Assembly (NCBI GenBank): GCA_039914705.1
Contig: JBDSOT010000049.1
Coordinates: 1-15,116 of the forward strand
DNA from: JBDSTW01 sp039914705
GTDB taxonomy: Bacteria; Pseudomonadota; Gammaproteobacteria; SURF-13
DNA: 15,116 nt
Reading direction: 5' to 3'
The position numbers and the translations under genes are program-made. The notes under the pieces are model-generated. The model searched no databases. It had not been told where the DNA came from and saw only the letters and a program-made list of their open reading frames with translations. Positions within the stretch are counted from its first letter, which is position 1, and each line of letters opens with the position of its first letter. Shown here piece after piece: positions 7,099 to 14,591 of the stretch.

Positions 7099-7166
7099 CT
7101 AAACCCGCGTGATCGGTGCAGATTGCCAATATCACCCTAATTATTTGCACCGTAAGGACTATATTC

Positions 7167-8312
7167 ATGGGCAACAGAACACCGCTCTACGATGAGCATA
7201 TAGCCGCCAACGCCAAGATCGTTGATTTCGCCGGCTGGGACATGCCCATCCATTACGGCTCACAGGTCGAGGAGCATCATCAGGTGCGCCGCGACGCGGG
7301 CATGTTCGACGTCTCGCACATGACCATCGTCGATCTGACGGGCGCGAAGGTGCGTGCCTTTTTGCACCTGCTGGTCGCCAATAACGTCGACAAACTAAAG
7401 CCCAACCAGGCGCTGTATACCTGCATGTTGAATGCGCAGGGTGGCGTAATCGACGATCTGATCGTTTATTTTATGGATGATAAATGGTTCCGCTTGGTGG
7501 TCAACGCCGCCACGCGCGAAAAGGATCTGGCCTGGATCAACCGTTATGCAAAGTCATTTGAGGTGCAGGTCACGGAGCGCGCCGAGTTGGCCATGATCGC
7601 CGTGCAAGGACCGAACGCGCGCGCCAAGGTTTATCAAGTGCTCGACGCAGCCACACGTACCGCCGCGCAAACCTTGGAACCCTTCTACGCGGCCAACGTC
7701 GGCGATCTTTTTATCGGCCGCACCGGCTACACCGGCGAGGACGGCTTCGAGATTTTATTGCCCGGCGCCCAGGCCGCGGCACTATGGCGCGTACTAGTGC
7801 AGTCCGGCGTCAAACCGGTGGGCCTGGGCGCGCGCGACACGCTGCGTCTCGAAGCGGGCATGAATCTGTACGGCGCAGATATGGACGAAACCACCACGCC
7901 GCTGGAATCAAATCTCGCCTGGACGGTGGGCTGGGAACCGGCGGCGCGTCCTTTTATCGGCCGCGATATGTTGGACAAGCAAAAGGCGCAAGGTGTGCAA
8001 CGCAAACTGGTGGGCCTGGTGCTCAACGAAAAGGGCGTGCTGCGCAATCATCAAAAGGTCATCGTCGAGGGTATCGGCGCGGGCGAGATTACCAGCGGCA
8101 GTTTTTCGCCGACCTTAGGCCAGGCCATCGCCTTGGCGCGCGTGCCTGCGCAGACCGGCGATTCCTGTTTTGTCGAGATACGCGACAAACTGGTTTCCGC
8201 CCGCGTGGTAAAGCCGCCCTTTGTGCGCAACGGACGGGCCGTCGTTGCCCCGACGGCAAGCGCCCCGCCAGGGAAGGCGGGGCTGGACACGGCTTCAGGG
8301 ACGAACCCTTGA
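7167..8312 (+). CDS. gcvT: Aminomethyltransferase, glycine cleavage system T-protein
   Basis: T-protein takes the aminomethyl group from the lipoyl arm of GcvH and, with tetrahydrofolate, releases ammonia and 5,10-methylene-THF. The 381-aa protein has the family start TPLYDEHIAANAKIVDFAGWDMPIHYGS, then MFDVSHM, GGVIDDLIVY, GRTGYTGEDGFEI, GLGARDTLRLEAGMNLYG and the final KPPFVRNGRAV. ATG 7167 follows AAGGA at a good distance; the frame continues upstream to 7116 without support. About 22 residues after NGRAV are not part of the usual protein (E. coli GcvT is 364 aa). That tail is encoded by three hairpin-forming repeats and ends within them. First gene of the riboswitch-controlled operon. Confidence 0.96.
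   Translation: MGNRTPLYDEHIAANAKIVDFAGWDMPIHYGSQVEEHHQVRRDAGMFDVSHMTIVDLTGAKVRAFLHLLVANNVDKLKPNQALYTCMLNAQGGVIDDLIVYFMDDKWFRLVVNAATREKDLAWINRYAKSFEVQVTERAELAMIAVQGPNARAKVYQVLDAATRTAAQTLEPFYAANVGDLFIGRTGYTGEDGFEILLPGAQAAALWRVLVQSGVKPVGLGARDTLRLEAGMNLYGADMDETTTPLESNLAWTVGWEPAARPFIGRDMLDKQKAQGVQRKLVGLVLNEKGVLRNHQKVIVEGIGAGEITSGSFSPTLGQAIALARVPAQTGDSCFVEIRDKLVSARVVKPPFVRNGRAVVAPTASAPPGKAGLDTASGTNP
8238..8309. repeat. Cluster of palindromes encoding the GcvT C-terminal tail
   Basis: Three hairpins lie end to end. GCCGTCG (8238-8244) pairs with CGACGGC (8251-8257). CCCCGCC (8263-8269) pairs with GGCGGGG (8276-8282) around loop AGGGAA. GG.TTC pairs with GAA.CC around loop AGGGAC (about 8291-8308). 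The AGGGA-type loops and the following GGCTGG match the style of the insert next to tRNA-Phe, so both may be copies of one REP-like family. The gcvT stop codon directly follows. Confidence 0.6.
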
Positions 8313-8343
8313 AATGCAAATAATAAAGTAACGAGGATATTTT

Positions 8344-8739
8344 ATGAGCAACATCCCAAGCAATCTTTCTTATACCAAGACCCACGAATGGCTGCGGCTG
8401 CAAGATGACGGCACGGTCACGGTCGGCATCACTCATCATGCGCAGGATCTCCTCGGCGATGTGGTGTTTATCGACGTCCCGCCGCTAGGGCGCAGCTTCA
8501 AGGCCGGCGAGGCCTGCGTCGTCATTGAATCCGTAAAGGCGGCGGCGGATGTTTACAGTCCGGTCGCGGGCGAGGTCATCGCGACCAACGGCGCGCTCAG
8601 CGACAGCCCCGAGCAGGTCAATAAAGATCCTTATGATCAAGGTTGGCTGGTGCGATTGCGCCCGGCCGATGCGGCGGAGTTGAGCAAGCTGCTGGACCCT
8701 GCGGCGTATAAGGCCTTCATCGCAGCCGATGCGCACTAA
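8344..8739 (+). CDS. gcvH: Glycine cleavage system H-protein
   Basis: This small lipoyl carrier protein (131 aa) shuttles the aminomethyl group between P-, T- and L-proteins. The sequence shows KTHEWLRL near the start, GITHHAQDLLGDVVFIDVPPLG, and the lipoylation site IESVKAA with Lys65, followed by DVYSPVAGEV, the mirror half of the barrel. The end DPAAYKAFI is also typical. GAGGA lies before the ATG. The gene lies 31 bp after gcvT and 21 bp before gcvPA, so it is co-transcribed. L-protein is not in the window and is normally shared with other dehydrogenases. Confidence 0.97.
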   Translation: MSNIPSNLSYTKTHEWLRLQDDGTVTVGITHHAQDLLGDVVFIDVPPLGRSFKAGEACVVIESVKAAADVYSPVAGEVIATNGALSDSPEQVNKDPYDQGWLVRLRPADAAELSKLLDPAAYKAFIAADAH

Positions 8740-8760
8740 TCGTAGTTAACAGGTCGCCTT

Positions 8761-10146
8761 ATGCCATTTATCCCGCATACCGAAGACGATATTCAGTCGA
8801 TGCTGGCCGCCATCGGCGTGAGCAGTATTGATGATTTATTCGACGAGATTCCCGCAGAACTGCGCAGCGGAAAATTGACGCAAGTACCCACGCGCATGAG
8901 TGAGATGGAGGTCGCGCGTCTGATGAGCGGGCGCGCCGCGCAAGATGGCCAGCCGCTATGCTTCATCGGCGCGGGTGCATACGAGCACCACATCCCCGCC
9001 GCCGTATGGGAGTTGACCACCCGCGGCGAATTTTATTCCGCGTATACGCCTTACCAGGCCGAGGCCAGCCAGGGCACGCTGCAACTGCTCTACGAATTTC
9101 AGACCATGATGGCCAGCCTCACCGGCATGGATGTCTCCAACGCCTCGCTGTACGACGGCGCATCGGCGCTCGCAGAAGCCGTGCTGATGGCGGTGCGCGC
9201 CAATCGTAATAATTCCTCCAAGCGCATATTGATGCCTACGACGGTACACCCCATTTACCGCAAGGTGGTGCAAACGATAGTCGGGAATCAGGATATAGAG
9301 CTGGTCGAAGTACCGTATTGCACGGAAGGCGGCCATACCGTTCCCGAATCGCTTAAGCAATTCAAGCACGGTGAATTTGCCGCGCTCGTTATCGCGCAAC
9401 CCAATTTTTTTGGCGTACTCGAAGAGGCCGATGCCTTGACGGATTGGGCGCACGCCAACGGCGCGCTGGTGATCGCCGCAGTCAATCCGGTCTCACTGGC
9501 CGTACTCGCGGCGCCCGGCGCATGGGGCAGCAAAGGAGCGGACATCGTGTGCGGCGAGGGCCAGCCCCTGGGCGTGCCATTATCTTCCGGCGGGCCGTAC
9601 TTTGGTTTCATGTGTTGCAAGCAGGAGCACGTGCGCCAGATGCCCGGCCGCATCGTCGGACGCACCGTCGATCTTGAGGGCAAGCCCGGTTTTACCTTGA
9701 CCTTGCAGGCGCGCGAGCAGCATATCCGCCGCTCCAAGGCCACGTCCAACATCTGCACCAATCAAGGCCTGCTGGTCACCGCCGCGACGATTCATATGGC
9801 TTTGTTAGGACCGGACGGACTCGAACGCGTGGCGGCGCAATGCCATGCGAATACGTCAGCGTTAGTGGATAGACTCGGCGCGGTGGATGGAGTCGAAAAG
9901 ATATTTAACCGGCCTTATTTTCACGAGGCCGTGATACGTGTGGACATGGATGCGGGCGTAATGTTGAATGCCATGCAGGCACAAAATATTCTGGCCGGCA
10001 TGGATCTCTCCGCGCATTACCCCGAGCTAGGCAATGCAATACTGCTCTGCGCGACCGAGACCAAGACCGCGCAGGATATTGAACATTACGCGGTCAACAT
10101 GCGGCAAGTTTTAAACGACACTCAACGGAACGCACGTTACGCTTGA
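8761..10146 (+). CDS. gcvPA: Glycine dehydrogenase (decarboxylating) subunit 1
   Basis: N-terminal half of the split P-protein, 461 aa. With GcvPB it decarboxylates glycine and passes the aminomethyl group to lipoyl-GcvH. Family features include the start MPFIPHTEDDIQSMLAAIG, FIGAGAYEHHIPAAVWELTTRGEFYSAYTPYQAEASQGTLQLLYEFQTMMASLTGMDVSNASLYDGASALAEA, and GRTVDLEGKPGFTLTLQAREQHIRRSKATSNICTNQ. It has a PLP-enzyme fold but, as expected for this subunit, not the catalytic lysine, which is in GcvPB. Unusually, gcvPB does not follow directly; tpx, hicB and hicA lie between them (about 1 kb). Confidence 0.97.
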   Translation: MPFIPHTEDDIQSMLAAIGVSSIDDLFDEIPAELRSGKLTQVPTRMSEMEVARLMSGRAAQDGQPLCFIGAGAYEHHIPAAVWELTTRGEFYSAYTPYQAEASQGTLQLLYEFQTMMASLTGMDVSNASLYDGASALAEAVLMAVRANRNNSSKRILMPTTVHPIYRKVVQTIVGNQDIELVEVPYCTEGGHTVPESLKQFKHGEFAALVIAQPNFFGVLEEADALTDWAHANGALVIAAVNPVSLAVLAAPGAWGSKGADIVCGEGQPLGVPLSSGGPYFGFMCCKQEHVRQMPGRIVGRTVDLEGKPGFTLTLQAREQHIRRSKATSNICTNQGLLVTAATIHMALLGPDGLERVAAQCHANTSALVDRLGAVDGVEKIFNRPYFHEAVIRVDMDAGVMLNAMQAQNILAGMDLSAHYPELGNAILLCATETKTAQDIEHYAVNMRQVLNDTQRNARYA

Positions 10147-10184
10147 GCATCTCCTACTGGAACACAAACAAAAGGGAAAACGAC

Positions 10185-10682
10185 ATGGCACACATCACTC
10201 TGAAAGGTAATCCGATTAATACCAATGGCGAACTGCCGAAGACCGGCAGCAAGGCACCCGACTTCAAGCTCACCGACGGCAGTCTGAACGATGTCCATTT
10301 GGCGGATTTCAAGGGCAAGAAAAAACTGCTCAACATCGTGCCCAGCCTGGACACGCCGGTGTGCGCGCTGTCCACGCGCAAGCTCAACGAGCATGCAAAG
10401 AACAGCGGTGATGCCGTGCTGATTATCTCCGCCGACCTGCCGTTCGCGCAGTCGCGGTTCTGCACCAGTGAAGGCGCTGATAATGTTAAAACCTTATCCA
10501 TGATGCACGATCGAAATTTCGCCAAGGATTACGGCGTGCTGATCACCGACGGCCCGCTGGCCGGCATCACCGCGCGCGCTATAGTGGTACTTGATGAAAA
10601 CGATAACGTGGTTTACAGCCAACTGGTGCCTGAGATCGCCGACGAGCCGGATTATGAAAAGGCCCTGGCGGCGCTGAAGTAA
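10185..10682 (+). CDS. tpx: Thiol peroxidase (atypical 2-Cys peroxiredoxin)
   Basis: This 165-aa Tpx protein reduces hydrogen peroxide and alkyl peroxides with thioredoxin. The peroxidatic site is PSLDTPVC (Cys60) and the resolving Cys93 lies in ADLPFAQSRFC; the disulfide forms within one chain. The N-terminus MAHITLKGNPINTNGELPKTGSKAPDF is characteristic. ATG 10185 follows AAAGGGAAAACGAC; the in-frame TTG at 10143 would overlap the gcvPA stop and adds no conserved residues. The gene lies 38 bp after gcvPA with no terminator seen, so it is probably part of the gcv transcript. Its function has no obvious link to glycine cleavage. Confidence 0.96.
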   Translation: MAHITLKGNPINTNGELPKTGSKAPDFKLTDGSLNDVHLADFKGKKKLLNIVPSLDTPVCALSTRKLNEHAKNSGDAVLIISADLPFAQSRFCTSEGADNVKTLSMMHDRNFAKDYGVLITDGPLAGITARAIVVLDENDNVVYSQLVPEIADEPDYEKALAALK

Positions 10683-10714
10683 TAATAGTAGACGTGCGAT
10701 ATTGAGGGAATCGT

Positions 10715-10939
10715 ATGAAGCACTATCATTTCTCGATTGTGATTGAAAAAGACAAAGACGGCTACTACGCCTTTTGTCCCGAGTTGCAGGGCTGCTATAC
10801 CCAAGCGGACGGCTATGAACAGGCATTGGAAAACATGCGCGATGCTATCCGCTTGCACGTTGAGGATCGGCTAGAGGCGGGGGAAGAAATTCCACAGCCT
10901 GAGCAGGTAAGTCTTAGCTATTTTGATGTGGCGGTATGA
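10715..10939 (+). CDS. hicB: HicB-family antitoxin
   Basis: This 74-aa protein has the partial RNase H-like fold of HicB: a start strand HFSIVIEKDKDGYYAFCPELQGCYTQADGYEQALENMRDAIRLHVEDRLEAGEEIP. The pattern of a strand, GYYAFCPELQGC and a helix of the type EQALENMRDAI is diagnostic. It ends shortly afterwards, so the C-terminal HTH or RHH DNA-binding domain of longer HicB proteins is absent and autoregulation may need another mechanism. GAGGGA precedes the ATG. The stop overlaps the hicA start in an ATGA arrangement, implying translational coupling. Confidence 0.9.
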   Translation: MKHYHFSIVIEKDKDGYYAFCPELQGCYTQADGYEQALENMRDAIRLHVEDRLEAGEEIPQPEQVSLSYFDVAV

Positions 10940-11151
10940 CAAGGCTGCTTCGTTTAACCGCAAAAGATGTTATCCGAATATTGGAGAAAAACGAGTTTGT
11001 ACTGTCTCGGCAAAGTGGTAGTCATATGATCTTTAAAAATAAAGACGGCAAGCGGGTGACCGTGCCTTATCACGCGAGCGTAATATTGCATCCCAAGATT
11101 TTAAAAAATATTTTGCGCGACGCGGATTTATCAGTGGACGCGTTATTATGA
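10936..11151 (+). CDS. hicA: HicA-family mRNA interferase toxin
   Basis: HicA toxins are small dsRBD-like ribonucleases that cleave mRNA. This 71-aa protein has the family layout: TAKDVIRILEKNEFVLSRQSGSHMIFKNKDGKRVTVPYHASVILHPKILKNILRDADLS. The catalytic histidine is His30 in GSHMIF, and the PYH and LHPKILKNIL segments are typical, so it appears intact. It overlaps hicB by 4 bp, with the antitoxin first (order hicB-hicA). The gene looks more AT-rich by eye than the surrounding gcv genes, which fits acquisition by transfer. gcvPB starts 15 bp later, so the pair sits within the operon. Confidence 0.92.
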   Translation: MTRLLRLTAKDVIRILEKNEFVLSRQSGSHMIFKNKDGKRVTVPYHASVILHPKILKNILRDADLSVDALL

Positions 11152-11166
11152 AACAGAGGTTCTGTC

Positions 11167-12633
11167 ATGCTGATTTTTGAACACTCCCAGCCTGGCCGCC
11201 ATAACCCCGCGCAAGCGCCGGTCGCCAAGGCGGCGATAACTGACATTCCGGAAAGATTCCGGCGCAAGCAGCGTCCGCTGCTGCCCGAGGTTTCCGAGAT
11301 GCAGGTGGTGCGCCACTACACGCGCCTGTCGCAGAAAAACTTTTCCATCGATACGCAGTTTTATCCGCTCGGTTCGTGCACCATGAAATACAACCCGCGC
11401 GGATGTAATAAGCTTGCCATGCTGCCCGGCTTTGTTAACAGGCACCCGAGTACGCCGGAATCCTTGGGCCAAGGCTTTTTAAGCTGCATGTATGAATTGC
11501 AGGAGATGCTCAAAGACGTTACCGGCATGAAGGCGGTATCGCTGACCCCGATGGCGGGCGCGCAGGGCGAGTTTGCCGGCGTGGCGATGATCCGCGCCTA
11601 TCATGAATCGCGTGGTGACACGGCGCGCACGGAAATCCTGGTGCCCGATGCGGCGCATGGCACGAATCCCGCGACCGCTGTGATGTGCGGCTACACGGTG
11701 AAAGAAATACCGACCGATGCCGACGGCGATGTGGACATTGCGGCCCTGCGTGCGGCGGTCGGCCCACACACCGCCGGTCTGATGCTCACCAATCCCTCTA
11801 CGCTCGGCGTGTTTGAAAAGGATATTAAAACCCTGCAAAAGATTGTGCACGATGCCGGTGGTTTGCTGTATTACGACGGCGCGAATTTAAATGCGATTCT
11901 CGGTAAGGTGCGCCCCGGCGATATGGGTTTCGATGTCATTCACATGAATCTGCACAAGACCTTCTCGACGCCGCACGGCGGCGGCGGGCCGGGCGCGGGG
12001 CCAGTCGGCGTGAATGAAAAGCTGTTGCCGTTTCTGCCCATACCGATGGTCGGAAAAGAAAAAGACGGCACGTACCGCTTGTTAAGCGAACAGGATTATC
12101 CACAGTCCATCGGGCGTTTGTCCGCCTATGCGGGCAACGCCGGCGTGCTGTTGCGCGCGTATGTGTATGCGCGCCTGCTGGGGCGTGAGGGCATGCACCG
12201 CGTCGCCGAGTTTGCCACGCTGAATGCGAATTACCTGATGAAGAAACTGGTGGAGGCCGGATTCAAGACAGCCTTTCCCACGCGACGCGCGACGCACGAA
12301 TTTATCCTGACCTTAAAAAAACTGAAGGATGAAACCGCCGCTAATGGCATCGCGATCACGGCGATGGATGTCGCCAAACGCCTGCTCGATTACGGTTATC
12401 ACGCGCCTACGACGTATTTCCCGCTGCTGGTGCCTGAGTGTCTGCTGATTGAACCGACCGAGACCGAGAGCAAAGAGGAATTGGATGGATTTATTGCGGC
12501 AATGCAAAAGATTCTTGCCGAGGCTTATGCATCGCCCGATCTTGTCAAGGCTGCACCGCACACCACACCCGTGCGCCGTCTGGACGATGTGAAGGCCGTG
12601 CGCGAACTCGATCTTACCTGGAAGCCGCAGTAA
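11167..12633 (+). CDS. gcvPB: Glycine dehydrogenase (decarboxylating) subunit 2
   Basis: C-terminal, catalytic half of the split P-protein, 488 aa. Features include ERFRRKQRPLLPEVSEMQVVRHYTRLSQKNFSIDTQFYPLGSCTMKYNP, LVPDAAHGTNPATA, YYDGANLNAI and the PLP site HMNLHKTFSTPHGGGGPGAGPVGV, in which Lys264 should form the Schiff base. It completes the P-protein with GcvPA. AGAGG lies about 10 nt before the ATG at 11167. It is the last gene of the operon, and its 3' end overlaps the converging glycosyltransferase gene by 20 bp with no terminator seen between them. Confidence 0.97.
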   Translation: MLIFEHSQPGRHNPAQAPVAKAAITDIPERFRRKQRPLLPEVSEMQVVRHYTRLSQKNFSIDTQFYPLGSCTMKYNPRGCNKLAMLPGFVNRHPSTPESLGQGFLSCMYELQEMLKDVTGMKAVSLTPMAGAQGEFAGVAMIRAYHESRGDTARTEILVPDAAHGTNPATAVMCGYTVKEIPTDADGDVDIAALRAAVGPHTAGLMLTNPSTLGVFEKDIKTLQKIVHDAGGLLYYDGANLNAILGKVRPGDMGFDVIHMNLHKTFSTPHGGGGPGAGPVGVNEKLLPFLPIPMVGKEKDGTYRLLSEQDYPQSIGRLSAYAGNAGVLLRAYVYARLLGREGMHRVAEFATLNANYLMKKLVEAGFKTAFPTRRATHEFILTLKKLKDETAANGIAITAMDVAKRLLDYGYHAPTTYFPLLVPECLLIEPTETESKEELDGFIAAMQKILAEAYASPDLVKAAPHTTPVRRLDDVKAVRELDLTWKPQ

Positions 12634-13654
12634 TACGATTGACTGCGGGTTGCAGATTATCCGGTTTAGGCAAGTGTTCCAGAAATTGTTTTGTGCACGC
12701 CGCCCAGCTATAGTTGAGCGCACTCGCGCGGCATTTAGAACCGTCCAGTGTAAGGGCTTGCAGGGCGGCTTGCTTAAGGTCCTCATTCAGATAACCGGTT
12801 ACGCCCTGTTCAATAATATCCAGCGGGCCACGCACCGGATAGGCCGCAACCGGCACGCCGCAGGCCAGCGCTTCGATGATGACCAAGCCGAAGGTGTCGG
12901 TACGGCTCGGAAACACAAAGACATCCGCTGCCGCGATAAAGCGCACCAGGTCTTCATTTTTTTTGAATCCGGTAAAGTTCACCTTTGGATAGCGCTGCTT
13001 CATCTCATCAAGCGCAGGACCGTCGCCCACCACATATTGAGTGCCGGGCAGGTCGAGCTTCAGATAGGCCTCGATATTTTTTTCGACCGCAACCCGGCCC
13101 ATATAAATAAAGATAGGTCTTGCGTCAGTGAGAAAAGATTTTGGATGGGGCCGGAACAATTGGGCGTCGACTCCACGTGACCACAGTACAAGATTCTTCA
13201 TGCCGCGCTGTTCAAGTTCGCTTTTCAGCGCCGCAGTCGCCACCATCGTTTTCTGCGCCGCTGAATGAAACCAGCGCAGAAATGCATAAGTGATTTTCAG
13301 CGGAATGTGAAAGCGCAGTTTGACGTACTCCGGAAAGCGGGTATGGAAAGAGGTAGTAAAGGGCAGCTTTTGTTTCAGGCACCAACCGCGTGCGGCCAAG
13401 CCCAGCGGGCCTTCAGTCGCGATGTGCACGGCATCCGGCTGGAAAGCTTGCATCATCTGCCCTAATTTTTTTGCGGGCGCCAGTGATAGTTTGATTTCGG
13501 GATACGTTGGGCAGGGAAACGACCTGAATTCATTAGGCGAGATAACCAGGGTTTCGTGGCCAAGTTTGCTCAGCTCTTGTTGGGTTTTTGATAGCGTGGT
13601 GACCACGCCATTAATTTGCGGAAACCAGGCGTCGGTTACTATAGCAATCTTCAT
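12614..13654 (-). CDS. Family 4 glycosyltransferase, Agt/MgtA-like (probable diacylglycerol glycosyltransferase)
   Basis: This 346-aa GT-B enzyme starts MKIAIVTDAWFPQINGVVTTL, the hallmark of the MgtA/SqdX/Agt group. The C-terminal donor domain has FIYMGRVAVEKNIEAYL, VGDGPALDEMKQRYP and FVFPSRTDTFGLVIIEALACGVPVAAYPVRGP. Members glycosylate diacylglycerol or phosphatidylinositol. Because plcP lies directly upstream and overlaps it, the acceptor is probably diacylglycerol at the inner membrane, giving a phosphorus-free glycolipid; the sugar donor is not readable. ATG 13654 follows GAGG at 6 nt. GTG 13660 behind AAGGAG is an equally possible start. Depending on the start, the overlap with plcP is 44 or 50 bp, suggesting coupled translation. 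Confidence 0.8.
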   Translation of the reverse strand: MKIAIVTDAWFPQINGVVTTLSKTQQELSKLGHETLVISPNEFRSFPCPTYPEIKLSLAPAKKLGQMMQAFQPDAVHIATEGPLGLAARGWCLKQKLPFTTSFHTRFPEYVKLRFHIPLKITYAFLRWFHSAAQKTMVATAALKSELEQRGMKNLVLWSRGVDAQLFRPHPKSFLTDARPIFIYMGRVAVEKNIEAYLKLDLPGTQYVVGDGPALDEMKQRYPKVNFTGFKKNEDLVRFIAAADVFVFPSRTDTFGLVIIEALACGVPVAAYPVRGPLDIIEQGVTGYLNEDLKQAALQALTLDGSKCRASALNYSWAACTKQFLEHLPKPDNLQPAVNRITAASR

Positions 13655-14432
13655 ATTCACCCTCTTTTTCTCCTTCTTTTAACAGGAACACACTTTCCTC
13701 GGCCCAGCGTATTAACGAAAGCGCGCCGTCGGAATCTTCGACCAGGGCGGTGCAGCTTTCCACCCAATCACCATCGTTGCAATAAAGGATGCCATCCTTG
13801 TCTTCGATGGTGGCCTTGTGAATATGTCCGCAGACAACACCATCGAGTTTGCGTCTGCGTGCTTCGTGCACCAAGGCTTGCTCGAAGTTACTGATGAAAC
13901 TAACGGCATTTTTGACTTTATGTTTCAGGTAGGCCGCCAGCGACCAGTAAGGAAATCCCAGCCTGCGCCTGAAATAATTTAAGCCGCGGTTTGCCAACAG
14001 CAAAAATTCATAGGCACTGCTGCCGAGCATGGCCAGCCACTTGCTGTTCTTGACAACGGTATCAAATTGATCGCCGTGGATCACCAGCAGCCTGCGGCCA
14101 TCGGCGGTTTTGTGAATCGCCTCGTCGCATATGCGCACACCGCTGAAGGTCTTGCCGAGGTAATCACGAAACAGTTCGTCGTGATTACCGGGCACGTAGA
14201 TAACCTTGGTGCCGGCGGCCGCCTTCGCCAATATCGCCTGAATCACATTGTTATGCAGTTGCGGCCAGTACCATAAAGTGCGCATGCTCCAAAAGTCGAT
14301 CATGTCGCCGACGAGGTATAAATATTTGGATTCGGTTTGCTTGAGAAAATCGAGCAGGAACTCCGCCTTGCAGGCGCGGATGCCCAAGTGTACATCGGAT
14401 ATCCAGATGGATCGAAAACGCAGAGGATTCAT
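13611..14432 (-). CDS. plcP: PlcP-like metallophosphoesterase (probable phospholipase C; often annotated as LpxH-like)
   Basis: This is a 273-aa calcineurin-type metallophosphoesterase. Metal ligands are visible as DVH (Asp13, His15), GD (Asp43), GNHD (82-85), HGD (from His119) and GHIH (202-205). The phrases KTADGRRLLVIHGDQFD, YWSLAAYLKHKVKNA, VCGHIHKA and NDGDWVESCTALVE resemble the PlcP branch of COG2908. Characterised PlcP proteins in Sinorhizobium and marine bacteria hydrolyse phosphatidylcholine and similar lipids to diacylglycerol under phosphate starvation. The true LpxH of E. coli is shorter (240 aa) and less similar in these segments. AGGTGG precedes ATG 14432. A Pho-box-like repeat lies 47-77 bp upstream of the start, and the glycosyltransferase gene overlaps the 3' end. 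Confidence 0.8.
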   Translation of the reverse strand: MNPLRFRSIWISDVHLGIRACKAEFLLDFLKQTESKYLYLVGDMIDFWSMRTLWYWPQLHNNVIQAILAKAAAGTKVIYVPGNHDELFRDYLGKTFSGVRICDEAIHKTADGRRLLVIHGDQFDTVVKNSKWLAMLGSSAYEFLLLANRGLNYFRRRLGFPYWSLAAYLKHKVKNAVSFISNFEQALVHEARRRKLDGVVCGHIHKATIEDKDGILYCNDGDWVESCTALVEDSDGALSLIRWAEESVFLLKEGEKEGEYEDCYSNRRLVSAN

Positions 14433-14464
14433 TAGAAACCACCTCTTACTGTTTGATTTTCGCG

Positions 14465-14509
14465 ACTATGCGCTCGGAATGTGACAAAACTCTGATTTTT
14501 ATGTAACAG
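14465..14509 (-). promoter_or_regulatory. Putative Pho box and -10 region of plcP-agt
   Basis: Read leftward, CTGTTACAT (14501-14509) and TTGTCACAT (14479-14487) are two good PhoB half-sites exactly 22 bp apart, i.e. two 11-bp repeat units with a weak middle unit. A possible -10, CATAGT (14465-14470), lies 8 bp further on, and there is no separate -35, as expected for PhoB-activated promoters. Transcription would start about 25 nt before plcP. Confidence 0.55.
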
Positions 14510-14534
14510 AATTGCTACGAGCATTTGCGAAGCG

Positions 14535-14545
14535 AACTCAGAGTT
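14535..14545. promoter_or_regulatory. Palindrome upstream of dgkA
   Basis: AACTC-A-GAGTT is a perfect 5-1-5 palindrome 46 bp before dgkA. Its right part, TCAGAGTT (14538-14545), is also the inverted copy of AACTCTGA at 14488-14495. It could be an operator for the divergent promoters. No regulator is recognised. Confidence 0.25.
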
Positions 14546-14591
14546 AGCGCTTAGGCTTGATTTGTTTCACCTAACCCTGTAAATAAAGACC

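Noticed and set aside
7784..8323. 179-aa open frame overlapping gcvT
   Set aside because: It is out of frame with the conserved T-protein and has arginine- and glycine-rich shadow composition.
12650..13180. 176-aa open frame on the plus strand opposite the glycosyltransferase
   Set aside because: The minus strand encodes clear GT4 motifs across this region, and the plus-strand frame has no recognisable motif.
13611..14432. Calling this gene lpxH
   Set aside because: The C-terminal GHIHKA and NDGDWVESCTALVE segments, the length and the glycosyltransferase partner fit PlcP better. LpxH activity is not excluded without a tree.
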